In this document: positions 16,074-24,451 of the stretch, in pieces
Position numbering within the stretch: position 1 is the first letter of the stretch
How the letters are laid out: each line of letters opens with the position of its first letter
Assembly: GCA_937879855.1 (NCBI GenBank)
Contig: CALFMO010000007.1
Coordinates: 124,001 to 188,000, forward strand
Direction: 5' to 3'
Source of the DNA: an uncultured Acidobacteriaceae bacterium
Lineage (GTDB): Bacteria > Acidobacteriota > Terriglobia > Terriglobales > Acidobacteriaceae
DNA: 64,000 bases
Notes under the pieces: model-generated
The model's input: only the letters and a program-made list of their open reading frames with translations
Told to the model about the DNA's origin: nothing
Databases searched by the model: none
Made by a program: the position numbers and the translations under genes

Positions 16074-16487
16074 CTAGTGAGAGGAAACGGGGCGGAACCC
16101 AACCACGCTTAAAATCTTCCAATCGGGGTAGGACGAGAGAGGCTCCCGAGAGGACTCGTCAGCAGGATCAAAGGCGATGCCGTTTTCGTCAACTGCCAGG
16201 GCATGGTTTAGATGCTTTTCGCCGGTCAAGATCGTAGCCAGGTATCGCGTGCCTATTTCGTTATAGGGCGGCCCGTCTAGCGGTTCGCACATTTCCATTC
16301 CCTTGGACGCTAAGAGCTTTTCTAGACCTTCAAAGATCTTCACGCCAAGCAGGTTGTGCCCATCTTGCATGTCGGCAGGAGTATTCAACGGAATCCACTT
16401 GTTTACCTCCGCGTAGGTCATATCCAGGAGCATTGCAACTGCTGCGATCAGGCAGCCCGTAGGTTCTTCTTGGCGAACATAGTTCAT
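16074..16487 (-). CDS. papain/C39-like cysteine protease-fold protein
   Basis: 137 aa from the ATG at 16487. RQEEPTGCLIAAVAMLLDMTY places Gln6 and Cys12 in the Q-x5-C arrangement of C39-like peptidases. HLNHALAVDENG supplies His95 and AFDPADE supplies Asp107, in the right order and spacing. The small size fits a minimal peptidase or double-glycine-peptidase relative. It is transcribed leftward, and operator copy 5 lies 9 bp upstream of its ATG. Confidence 0.65.
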   Translation of the reverse strand: MNYVRQEEPTGCLIAAVAMLLDMTYAEVNKWIPLNTPADMQDGHNLLGVKIFEGLEKLLASKGMEMCEPLDGPPYNEIGTRYLATILTGEKHLNHALAVDENGIAFDPADESSREPLSSYPDWKILSVVGFRPVSSH

Positions 16488-16495
16488 TGGGGAGA

Positions 16496-16514
16496 TTGTA
16501 CGGAAACCATACAA
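16496..16514. promoter_or_regulatory. element operator copy 5
   Basis: TTGTACG-GAAAC-CATACAA, one mismatch. It sits in the 71-bp divergent gap between the cysteine-protease-like gene (minus) and the membrane-protein gene (plus), where a bound repressor would block both. Confidence 0.7.
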
Positions 16515-16558
16515 CCATAATGCACTATTCATGCAGAGACAAACGGATAAGCCACAAG

Positions 16559-17137
16559 ATGCACAAAGAAGAACTTACAAACCTGCCCGATGATGTCTTA
16601 CTCGGCATCGCCCGGAATCCTTCGGCGGTTGATCGGAAAGCAGCGCTCCGCGTTCTTGTTCAACGAGGCTCGGGCCACGCCGCTCACCCGGAACTGTTGC
16701 CCGAAGCCCGATCACTCATCTTAGACTCGCCCGCCGTATTGAAAGATGCCAATCCCTTCGTGAATCGAACCGCCCATAAGTTACCGGGCCTTGTCGATGT
16801 CGTGACCAACCATATTGAACGGACACGCGCACTCGAAAACCTTGTCGGTGATGTGGATCATAAGCACAGCGCCGAACAGGAACGACTATTCGGTTCGTTG
16901 CTGGCGTTTTCGGAGCAATGTCAATCCAGCCTCGACAGCGAAGCCGCTCATCGGCTGCGAGACGACGTGATTCTATTCAAATTATTCGCCACTCGTGCGG
17001 AGGCGACGGAAAAGTCTCTATCGCGCCTCGTTTCAGCCCTCGAAAGAGTGGACAAAACTCTGATCGGACTAAGCATTGGCTTTGGATTGACGAGCATTGT
17101 CGCGATAGCAGGCGTCGTGCTCCATTTTGTGCGGTGA
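16559..17137 (+). CDS. tail-anchored hypothetical membrane protein
   Basis: 192 aa from the ATG at 16559. A soluble helical body ends in one C-terminal membrane helix (LIGLSIGFGLTSIVAIAGVVLHFV). The N-terminus HKEELTNLPDDVL resembles the start of the Ntn hydrolase (HKAELENLPDN). Helical repeats (ARNPSAVDRKAALRVLV, HPELLPEARSLI) are suggestive of short alpha-solenoid units. No family recognised. Confidence 0.6.
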   Translation: MHKEELTNLPDDVLLGIARNPSAVDRKAALRVLVQRGSGHAAHPELLPEARSLILDSPAVLKDANPFVNRTAHKLPGLVDVVTNHIERTRALENLVGDVDHKHSAEQERLFGSLLAFSEQCQSSLDSEAAHRLRDDVILFKLFATRAEATEKSLSRLVSALERVDKTLIGLSIGFGLTSIVAIAGVVLHFVR

Positions 17138-17172
17138 TCCCCTTATATACAGCACTATCTTATCGTGCCCGT

Positions 17173-18123
17173 ATGAGATTCGAGATGACGCAGAAACACG
17201 AAAGGAGGATTGTCAAGTCGCAGGTATATACTTCTCCTCGTTTTGATGAGGAGCGGCAAGAAATGATTCGCTTCCGTGATCTTTCGGCTTCGGAATATTG
17301 GAACCTCGCGTGGCCTTTCGGGATGTCTCTACTTTGCGGCATCGCCCTTCGCTTGTCTGTTCCCGTGGGACTCTGGCACGGCATTCCACCCGATGCTTTT
17401 AGTGCACTAGCAGATGCTTTGATGGTGGCTGGAATTCTAGGTTTGCTGCTAGAACTTTTTGCAACTCGTCTTCTCGTTGAAAAGGTCTCAGGTGACCTCG
17501 CGGAAAAGCTCGTCGGGAGGGGTTTGCCGCCCGAATTGCAAGCTTACATAAGAAGTATCGTAGACACGGATATTGTGCGGGATCATTACATCAAGGAGTA
17601 CAAGTTGTCGCTTTTGGACGGCGGGAAAAAGGTCCAACTGGATGTCACAGTGAGCTTTGATGTAAGAAATTACTCCGACACGGTTATCGAATATACGCCT
17701 ATTTATCAGGACGAAGTTTTCTACGATCCAAAGTTTATGAGCCTTGAATACGGACTTATTGGGCAGAAGAAACTAACCGAGACCGTCGATGAAACAGACC
17801 CAATTACGAAGGTATTGACGGTCGGGGGAAAGAGGAAAATAAAACTCCAACCGTTTAGGCGAGACGAAAAAGCAGTCTGTCAAGTTGTAATGAGGTACCG
17901 CCTCAAAATGCCGTCCGATTATAGCGACATTATTAACTTTGCCGCCGCGACGATAGGGGCCACAATTCGTGTTGAATCATTGCCGCCAGAACTTGATTTT
18001 GTATCGGGCGGCTACACAACACTCAGCGATCTACCAAGCGGAGATAAATCTTGGTATTTCGATAGGCCCTTTGTAACTGGTCAAAACATTAGGGTCTGGT
18101 GGTTCAAAAAAGCGTTGAGTTGA
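17173..18123 (+). CDS. two-span membrane protein with soluble C-domain
   Basis: 316 aa from the ATG at 17173; 17185 is also possible. Two membrane helices (about 50-70, GMSLLCGIALRLSVPVGL; about 80-100, ALMVAGILGLLLELFAT) are followed by about 210 residues of mixed alpha/beta sequence. The soluble part is beta-rich (VQLDVTVSFDVRNY, ICQ-like strands, SWYFDRPFVTGQNIRVWWF). Not recognised. It lies 35 bp after the preceding membrane-protein gene and may share its transcript. Confidence 0.6.
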   Translation: MRFEMTQKHERRIVKSQVYTSPRFDEERQEMIRFRDLSASEYWNLAWPFGMSLLCGIALRLSVPVGLWHGIPPDAFSALADALMVAGILGLLLELFATRLLVEKVSGDLAEKLVGRGLPPELQAYIRSIVDTDIVRDHYIKEYKLSLLDGGKKVQLDVTVSFDVRNYSDTVIEYTPIYQDEVFYDPKFMSLEYGLIGQKKLTETVDETDPITKVLTVGGKRKIKLQPFRRDEKAVCQVVMRYRLKMPSDYSDIINFAAATIGATIRVESLPPELDFVSGGYTTLSDLPSGDKSWYFDRPFVTGQNIRVWWFKKALS

Positions 18124-18144
18124 GCTTTGGTACGGGGAGGACGG

Positions 18145-18825
18145 ATGACTGAAGTCGCAGAGAATGGTGTAGAAGCGGTCGTCCGCGCTATCGAAAGCTC
18201 GGGGGGTAGCCTGAATAGTGCAGTCTTCCGAATGGCGTCGCCACAAGCGAGTGACTCGTTGGATCGCGCAATTGAGTGCGGTCGGGTTCGTTGGGTCGGC
18301 CTCGGCGGGGCAGTCGAAATCGTTCCCGATGCTGTACGGTTAACGTACAAGTCCGAAGAAACTCGCCCGCAAGCCGAGATCATCCCGACTCGCCCGTCTA
18401 AGAGCTACAGCAATGGCCGCCGTCAGCATTACAGCGCCTTAGCTGGCCCGTTGCCCGCCCGCATACGCCAGCTAGCCGCCCGGATAGTGCATAGGATTCG
18501 TATTTGCGGCGACCAGGACGCACAGGGACGCCCGATATCAACCAAGCGAGCGCTAGAACGTTCCCTGCATGCAAGCAGGCTGCCCGAATGGACGCCCGCA
18601 ATCGATCTACTCATTGCCCGCAAGTCAATCGAGATTGTCGGTCACGAGATAGTGATTAAGGATGTTGTCTTTGATCTGCCCGACCCGCATGATCCCACGG
18701 GAGAGAAGCAGGCGAAGGAATTGAAACAGGCTAAACGGCGATCCCGACGCAAGCGTCCGCTATCGGCTTGGGTTCGCAGGAAAATTGCCGAACGCGAGGG
18801 CAGAATTCCCGCAGGCCGAAGCTAG
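18145..18825 (+). CDS. putative DNA-binding hypothetical protein
   Basis: 226 aa from the ATG at 18145 with GGGAGGA upstream. The N-terminal helical region (VVRAIESSGGSLNSAVFRMA ... LDRAIECGRVRWVGLGGAVEIV) reads like a winged helix. A basic C-terminus (KQAKRRSRRKRPLSAWVRRKIAEREG) could bind nucleic acid. Operator copy 6 lies inside its coding sequence. A regulator role is inferred only. Confidence 0.55.
   Translation: MTEVAENGVEAVVRAIESSGGSLNSAVFRMASPQASDSLDRAIECGRVRWVGLGGAVEIVPDAVRLTYKSEETRPQAEIIPTRPSKSYSNGRRQHYSALAGPLPARIRQLAARIVHRIRICGDQDAQGRPISTKRALERSLHASRLPEWTPAIDLLIARKSIEIVGHEIVIKDVVFDLPDPHDPTGEKQAKELKQAKRRSRRKRPLSAWVRRKIAEREGRIPAGRS
18332..18350. promoter_or_regulatory. element operator copy 6 (intragenic)
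   Basis: CTGTACG-GTTAA-CGTACAA, one mismatch, inside the gene at 18145. Intragenic copies recall the stoperators of some phages or parS-type sites. Confidence 0.65.
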
Positions 18826-18866
18826 GGCGATGCTTTGGCGGAGGAACCCGATACAGGCTATTTCAC

Positions 18867-19109
18867 TTACTTATTTGGGTCCGGTTGATGCCCAACCACC
18901 AGTCGCCAACGAATCGGTCCCTGCCAACTCGCATGCTGGTGATGGTTCTGAGGTGGAAGCGGTTTGTCTTTGACTGAGGTGTCCTCTTTGCCGCAAACCT
19001 CGCATCGATAGATGCCTGAATACGGAGTATTGACTCCCGGTTCGTGAAGAGTGTCAAACAGCTTGTGATCGGAGGATACGAGGTACTTCTGATATTTGTA
19101 GTACGCCAT
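18867..19109 (-). CDS. YjzC-like zinc-ribbon small protein
   Basis: 80 aa with a strong RBS (AAAGGAG). PYSGIYRCEVCGKEDTSVK followed by PPQNHHQH-SW gives a CxxC plus His cluster. The P-SGIY-C--CG---------PP pattern is that of small YjzC-type proteins. Minus strand, its own small unit. Confidence 0.6.
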   Translation of the reverse strand: MAYYKYQKYLVSSDHKLFDTLHEPGVNTPYSGIYRCEVCGKEDTSVKDKPLPPQNHHQHASWQGPIRWRLVVGHQPDPNK

Positions 19110-19672
19110 CTGCGCTCCTTTAAGGGGGGAAGCGCGTTGTTTAAGCGTCCTCAGGTTAGACCGCAGAAATAGCGCTCCGCAATGGCCCGAAAATGCTACA
19201 CGATGAACCCGAGTACAACGGTTCAGTCACCATCCGCCTCGCACGGGTACTTGTTTCGAGCGGAAATCGCACATTTTGAGCAGATTTCACGCTGAATCCG
19301 TTGAAAATGTGCAACTCCTGTGCAACGTGCACACTAAGTTGCTGATTCGATGCGGCGAAAACGTGAGCATGGGTTAGTTGAAGCAATGCTCACGGCATCG
19401 GGCAACGATTGCAACGCCCGCTGAACGCCCGCTAATGCCGCACAGATCGCCAGAGCGGGAGACGGATAGTGCACGAGCAGAGTTCGCGCCCGGATGCGCC
19501 TAGATTTGCCTGCGGATAGGCAGGTACTACTTTACGGCTGCGATTTGACCCCCCCGGTGCCCAACCCCCGCGACGACCTTCGGGTAGCCGCATCGCGTAG
19601 CGAAACGACATTTCTTAATCGCCCGACGCCGTGTCACCAACTAGGAGCGCGGGCCACGAAAAAGAGGAGCGC
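19110..19672. other. 563-bp gene-free region before the unknown-protein operon
   Basis: No coding frame stands out. It contains GTTGAAAATGTGCAAC and a TGTGCAACGTGCACAC stretch (about 19318-19333, overlapping an inverse of the arm motif CGTTGCACA), and AACGCCCGCTGAACGCCCGCT short repeats. It precedes a co-oriented operon of about 6.8 kb, so a late promoter, a regulatory RNA or a packaging site could lie here. The position is the only evidence. Confidence 0.4.
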
Positions 19673-20029
19673 ATGAGCATGAACGAAACGCGAAGCAGTA
19701 CGGAAAACGTACAGGTGTCGCCAGACCTAGCGTCTCTAATCTCCCAGAACCTTGATCGGGACTCTGAAGGCTTCGTAATAAGTTCAAGTTTTGTCCGTAC
19801 CGCGATCTTGATGGGAATGGCCGACGAAAACGCAGCCAAAACGGGTGGCGAGCCGTTCCGGTACGCAGACGAAGAGACCCGGACGATTTGCGGAGCATGG
19901 TACGAAGGTTTCAGGCGGGCGAGAACGGATCCAAAATTCTGGGATTTATTCGACAAGACACTAAGTTCTAGCTGCAAATCTTATCTCGGTTTCGATCAGA
20001 TTGGCCGACCAAACGAGGTAACCGCGTAA
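19673..20029 (+). CDS. hypothetical protein opening the large rightward operon
   Basis: 118 aa from the ATG at 19673 (AGAGGAG upstream); the longer frame from 19631 lacks an RBS. Mostly helical, no motif recognised. An imperfect operator lies in its first codons. The next gene starts one base after its stop codon. Confidence 0.55.
   Translation: MSMNETRSSTENVQVSPDLASLISQNLDRDSEGFVISSSFVRTAILMGMADENAAKTGGEPFRYADEETRTICGAWYEGFRRARTDPKFWDLFDKTLSSSCKSYLGFDQIGRPNEVTA
19696..19714. promoter_or_regulatory. element operator copy 7 (core only)
   Basis: CAGTACG-GAAAA-CGTACAG. The inner GTACG-N5-CGTAC is perfect; the outer bases differ from the consensus. It lies eight codons into the first gene of the operon. 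Confidence 0.55.
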
Positions 20030-20227
20030 ATGGGTGCTCTGATTGAAGATGTGAAACTGATGCTTACGCGCTTAGAAAACAGCCAAAGCCCGTTTGTGGA
20101 GTCGAGTTGCATCCGACTTATTGCGGATTTTCTGCGTCAACGCGGCGAGCGGATAAGGACCGCCCGAGTCCGAAGCGAAAGGGTTCTCCGCAATGATCCC
20201 GAGGAAACCGAGGCAACGAATGGCTGA
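20030..20227 (+). CDS. small helical hypothetical protein
   Basis: 65 aa beginning directly after the previous stop (TAAATG) and overlapping the next start, so tightly coupled. Helical and Arg-rich C-terminal half. Not recognised. Confidence 0.5.
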   Translation: MGALIEDVKLMLTRLENSQSPFVESSCIRLIADFLRQRGERIRTARVRSERVLRNDPEETEATNG

Positions 20228-20558
20228 AAACAATTTCTTAGGAGTGCTGCGTGTTGAAAGTGAAATCGGGCAATTGGAAATCAGCCTCCGCGTCTCCCTT
20301 AACTACGCATTGAACGCCGACGATACAGAAGCGCTCCGCCGCCTCATACCGCACGAACCTGATTGCACGGCCCGTTGGCTATACCAAACAATTCTGACGC
20401 TCATTCCAGGCGAACCATCAAGCGATGATATTTCCATCGCAATCGCGAAAATTGCGTGGGTTCGTGATGGGCAAATATTTCGCTCCGCCCTTTGGTGGCA
20501 AGGCATCGCCGCCTTCAAAAAGTTTGATGAGCTTACATCGGCAGACATTGTTAACTGA
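20220..20558 (+). CDS. hypothetical protein
   Basis: 112 aa from the ATG at 20220, which overlaps the preceding stop (ATGGCTGA). Helical, with aromatic residues towards the C-terminus (ALWWQGIAAFKKFDEL). Not recognised; operon context only. Confidence 0.5.
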   Translation: MAENNFLGVLRVESEIGQLEISLRVSLNYALNADDTEALRRLIPHEPDCTARWLYQTILTLIPGEPSSDDISIAIAKIAWVRDGQIFRSALWWQGIAAFKKFDELTSADIVN

Positions 20559-20693
20559 CTTTTGCTGGCGTTAACGAATCCGTCAGCGAATCGAGCCGGG
20601 TTGACGGTGGCTCGTAAGGAAATCGGGACTGTCAAACACACTCCTTGTGCAATCCCCCGCCCGATTCCATTTTTTTTCGCATGGAGGACAGTT

Positions 20694-21182
20694 TTGCAGA
20701 ACGATCCAGTAGCAACGCGAAACAATCTCATTCGGTATTTGCGTCACTTGACCGTAAACGTCTGGCCCGAGTACGAAGACGAGTGGGTTTTGCCAGAGGA
20801 AGCCGCCCGTCTGTTGCGGGAAGCTCATGTTGCTGCCTTGAGGTACATCGGAATTCAATTGCAGGCCGATCCCGTGGCCCGTGAATTTATCGAGCGGATT
20901 GATGCCAGCATCACACGACCTTTCCAGTTTGACGACACATTGAATGCGGCCCGCCGCTTCGCTCCCGAATTTCTTCGCCGATTGGAAAAGGAACGGGACG
21001 CCGAACAGGATCAGGAAAAGCGGGATCCCGTGGGAGCCGCACGTCGCGAATACGTCCGGAAAAATGTAGAAACGAATCCTTGGCTTGAAGACGCGAACGT
21101 TTGTCTTGATGGCTTGCCCGAAATTCCTAAGCCCCAAGTTCACATCAACCCGATGGACGGGTCTGTAATTAACGAATTCTGA
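20694..21182 (+). CDS. hypothetical protein (TTG start)
   Basis: 162 aa. The frame opens at 20562, but GGAGG at 20683-20687 sits 6 bp before a TTG at 20694, the likely start. Helical and charged; EYVRKNVETNPWLEDANVCLDGLPEIPKP near the end is proline-marked. Not recognised. Confidence 0.5.
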   Translation: MQNDPVATRNNLIRYLRHLTVNVWPEYEDEWVLPEEAARLLREAHVAALRYIGIQLQADPVAREFIERIDASITRPFQFDDTLNAARRFAPEFLRRLEKERDAEQDQEKRDPVGAARREYVRKNVETNPWLEDANVCLDGLPEIPKPQVHINPMDGSVINEF

Positions 21183-21192
21183 AAGGAACACA

Positions 21193-22242
21193 ATGGATTT
21201 CTCAAAACTCAGTAACGCCGAAATAGCCCGCCTTTTCCACGAAACCAGAAAATTAGCTATCCAAGAAAAGTACGGGGTTGCGGATGCCCAACCCGGACAA
21301 GCGCATTCCGAGAACTCTCGTTTTCATCTTGAGCCATCGGGCGCAGTGTGCGACTGCGGAAATCCCGCATCGCACTACACGGAACCCGAACGCTTTTACC
21401 AGAGCGAGCAAGGTGCAATGGTGCGTCTCGAACCGGGAGAGGAGCGGCCCGCCAGCTTGGAAGACGAGCGTACGGAACGGCTCTGTCGTATGCCACAGAG
21501 CGAAGTCGATAATCTGTCCGCCGACGCCAGAGCGGAGCTAACAGAGTTTAGAAACGCTGTTCTAGAAGAACGGGCGCAAGCGTTCAGAGCGGCCCGCCCG
21601 AAGTATTACGACATTGACGAAAACATGCAGGCATTGCTTGGCCGCCTGGGAGATGAGCACTTGGGCTATTGCTTGGATGATCCCGAGGAGATGATGGATT
21701 TGCTCTTAAACCGTGGCGCTTGGACCGTGGAAAATCTTTGCTTCGCGTTCGATGCTTTGTCTAACGAGGGCAAGATGACGCCCCGCCCTGGAGATAGCAG
21801 GCGATTAGACGCCGACGAACTGCGAACACTGTCCGCGTACTGTGCGGGCTGTCAGACCGATGCGGAGTTTGAACGGGTACTCGATAACTACATTTATCTC
21901 GCGACTGGCAACGGTAGAGGATGGCGGGCGGCAGCCCTCGATTCGCGTTACTCAAAAGTTCTTGAGCAAGCGATTTTCTTCTGCTTCGAAAACAGTCAAC
22001 CGGATTACAGCCCGACGCCCGAGCGTCGCCGCTTTCTGAAGAAATATCTGGCAAGCAGGTTCCCCAGTATTCGACTTTTGCGGGCCGCGTGGATTGCTTG
22101 TCAGAAAGCCGAAGAAAAGGGCGAGTTGCGGGATGATGACCAGCCCGCCGCCGCTCCGAGACTTAGCCCCGATGAGGCAAAAATTCAGGAAGCGAACGCC
22201 CTAGCCCGTGAAATCGCGCAAAAGTCATTTAGTGGAATGTAA
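21193..22242 (+). CDS. hypothetical protein, 349 aa
   Basis: Starts at ATG 21193 with AAAGGA upstream. Contains CDCGNPASHYTEPE (a short Cys pair with His) early, then helical, acidic sequence with an ARREP-like linker and an AAPRLSP-rich tail. It might be a structural or scaffold-type protein by position next to the two large proteins, but no motif supports that. Confidence 0.5.
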   Translation: MDFSKLSNAEIARLFHETRKLAIQEKYGVADAQPGQAHSENSRFHLEPSGAVCDCGNPASHYTEPERFYQSEQGAMVRLEPGEERPASLEDERTERLCRMPQSEVDNLSADARAELTEFRNAVLEERAQAFRAARPKYYDIDENMQALLGRLGDEHLGYCLDDPEEMMDLLLNRGAWTVENLCFAFDALSNEGKMTPRPGDSRRLDADELRTLSAYCAGCQTDAEFERVLDNYIYLATGNGRGWRAAALDSRYSKVLEQAIFFCFENSQPDYSPTPERRRFLKKYLASRFPSIRLLRAAWIACQKAEEKGELRDDDQPAAAPRLSPDEAKIQEANALAREIAQKSFSGM

Positions 22243-22258
22243 ATCCATCCTATTTCCG

Positions 22259-22283
22259 GGAGACCGTTCGCGTCTCCGCCTGT
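22259..22283 (+). terminator. weak hairpin between operon segments
   Basis: GGAGAC (22259-22264), loop CGTTCGC, GTCTCC (22272-22277), then GCCTGTTT. The short stem and weak T-run suggest a partial terminator or attenuator just before operator copy 8. Confidence 0.4.
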
Positions 22284-22302
22284 TTGTACGGTAACCGTAC
22301 AT
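22284..22302. promoter_or_regulatory. element operator copy 8
   Basis: TTGTACG-GTAAC-CGTACAT, one mismatch. Lies in the 91-bp gap before the 705-aa gene. Confidence 0.7.
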
Positions 22303-22333
22303 CAAAGTAATCCCTTCCTAAAAAGGTTCAGCT

Positions 22334-24451
22334 ATGCTCGATCCGTCGCAAATTCCAAATCCAGTCGCAGGGGCTGCAACGCCTTCGCCCTCGCCTGACC
22401 CCCTCTCGGGCACCACAGCGGACAAGTTTTCAAGTGGCGCTCAAACCTTGCAGCAACAGCCGACAACGCCAGCCCCGCCCGCTCCTGCACCGAGTAAACA
22501 CGAGCTTCTTGGCCGCCTCGTATCTCACATCAAGCACGCCGTAGAAGGCCGCGAAACTGTTTACACGCCGGACCCGAATACGGGCACAGTTGTCGAGAGC
22601 ATCCAACCAAGGAAACCGGGTGGGATTTTCCGTGACTTGGTTGGAGGAATGTTGTCGGGCTTGGCCGCATCCACGACGGCGGGTAACGCCAATCCGAGCG
22701 GCGCGGCTGGATTGGCTCTCGGTTTTCAAGGCGCTCAACAGAATAAGCAGGCGATGCAGGATCGGGCTCGCCAACAGGCACAACAGAGCGCTACGTCGGG
22801 TTTCCAGCGCAAGCAGCGGCTTGATGACGAGACCTTGCAGGCTGCAACGGCTGCACACGATCTAATGAACTCGCTTCAAATCGGGCATTTTATCGGTCAT
22901 CACAGCGATGGTGAGGTTAGCGACTACAACAATTCCGTCGCCGCTGTAAAAGATGTGTTAATGGACAACGGAGCACAGCTTGCGTCTGTGGACGGAAACG
23001 GGAAGCCCGGAAACGGCCCTTCGATGATGTCCGCGTATAACCGCGATAACTCGCTCATGGTTGCGCCCGAGGGCTACCACAGAGTTGCGTCAATTACCTA
23101 TGACACATTCGGCTTGAATCACGACACGAACTCTCACAAGTGGATCAATGCGGACGGTAGTCAGCTATCAGACGACGAATGGAACAAAAGAGGGACGGTA
23201 AGCCTAATTGATGTCCCGAATGCTGCTTGGGGAAAGTCCGTAAGTTTGCCCGGAAGCGTGATCCAGTCCGTAGCCCCAAATACTAACTTAGTCCGTGACC
23301 CAAAGAAGCAATACAACGCGACTGTCGGGTCTCTCTTCGCCTTGGGACTGAAGAACAAGCAGCAAATGATAGACGCCCGCAAGGAACTCTACCGCCCGCC
23401 AAAAGATGCGACCGAGATAAATCAGTGGGACCAGCAGCGTCAGGACATTCAGGCCCGTATGCGGTCTGATCCCAACTCAGTGACGGATGATGATAGGCGC
23501 TTCGTGGCTGTCAAGGGTCCGATGATTGACCGAGCCAAGCAACAGCAAGCCGCCGCGCCTGTCACGGTCAGTAGTCTGAACGATGCCCGCAGTATGCTCG
23601 ATAGCGATAAGCCGCAAGAAGTAAGCGCGGCCAGGAATTTCTTCCTTTCGAGTCTCTCAGGTCCGGACGGAGACAAGATGGCGGCTTTTATAGCGGCCGA
23701 TCCTCATTTCTTGCCCGCAGAGCGGAAGATTGCAAAAGATTGGGCTAAGAGCTACGCAGCGATCAAAGCAACTGAGCGCCCCGAGAAACCAGAGAAGCCC
23801 GAGAAACCCGCCGACATGGTTATCGGCAGTATCGGAGGCAAGCAAGTTGCTGTCCCGTTCGACGAGTCCAGTAATTACAAGTGGGATGCGGGCGGGCGTC
23901 CTACCAAAGCGGCGGCAGCCGAGAGCGAGAAAGTTAACAATGCCCGATCCCTAATAAACGTCTTCGATGACAACGACGCCGATGATCCGGGCTTGTTGCA
24001 ACTTGCCGCGAAGCTGGATCAGCAAGGCAAGCTCGGGCCAGTGATGACCCGCTTTCAATCATGGCTGAACAAAGGGAATACCGCCGCGAATTTCAACGCG
24101 GGCGATCCTGACGTACAGCGCTTGTTTACAAAGATGGGTCTATCCACGACGGGCCTAATGCAAGTCCACGTAGGTGCTCGGGGTTCGGCTCAAATGCTTG
24201 AACATTTTGAAGACTTAGCCAAGGCGAAGGAAATGTCCTCGTCTGCTTTCCGTACAGCGCTCGATACCGAGGCTCGATATGTGCGAATGAAGGCGATGCT
24301 TCCATCTGCGCAACGTGCGACGCCTGCCCAAACTTCGCCTCTCCCGCAAGCGGGGGCGCGAGTTGTGCCCGCTGGGGCGATTCCCGGACGGGATGCCAGT
24401 GGGAACATCATCGGCTACAGGACTGCTGACGGGAAAGTGGTGAAATTCTAA
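22334..24451 (+). CDS. large Ala/Gln-rich protein, virion-internal-protein-like
   Basis: 705 aa. Pro/Ser/Thr-rich N-terminus, a Gly/Ala-rich amphipathic segment (GIFRDLVGGMLSGLAASTTAG), a Gln-rich coiled region (QQNKQAMQDRARQQAQQ), a beta-containing middle, and a PEKPEKPEKP spacer near residue 480. It ends in GNIIGYRTADGKVVKF. Composition and length recall ejection or internal virion proteins of podovirus-like phages, but there is no diagnostic motif. It overlaps the next ATG (TAATG), so the two are co-translated. Confidence 0.5.
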   Translation: MLDPSQIPNPVAGAATPSPSPDPLSGTTADKFSSGAQTLQQQPTTPAPPAPAPSKHELLGRLVSHIKHAVEGRETVYTPDPNTGTVVESIQPRKPGGIFRDLVGGMLSGLAASTTAGNANPSGAAGLALGFQGAQQNKQAMQDRARQQAQQSATSGFQRKQRLDDETLQAATAAHDLMNSLQIGHFIGHHSDGEVSDYNNSVAAVKDVLMDNGAQLASVDGNGKPGNGPSMMSAYNRDNSLMVAPEGYHRVASITYDTFGLNHDTNSHKWINADGSQLSDDEWNKRGTVSLIDVPNAAWGKSVSLPGSVIQSVAPNTNLVRDPKKQYNATVGSLFALGLKNKQQMIDARKELYRPPKDATEINQWDQQRQDIQARMRSDPNSVTDDDRRFVAVKGPMIDRAKQQQAAAPVTVSSLNDARSMLDSDKPQEVSAARNFFLSSLSGPDGDKMAAFIAADPHFLPAERKIAKDWAKSYAAIKATERPEKPEKPEKPADMVIGSIGGKQVAVPFDESSNYKWDAGGRPTKAAAAESEKVNNARSLINVFDDNDADDPGLLQLAAKLDQQGKLGPVMTRFQSWLNKGNTAANFNAGDPDVQRLFTKMGLSTTGLMQVHVGARGSAQMLEHFEDLAKAKEMSSSAFRTALDTEARYVRMKAMLPSAQRATPAQTSPLPQAGARVVPAGAIPGRDASGNIIGYRTADGKVVKF

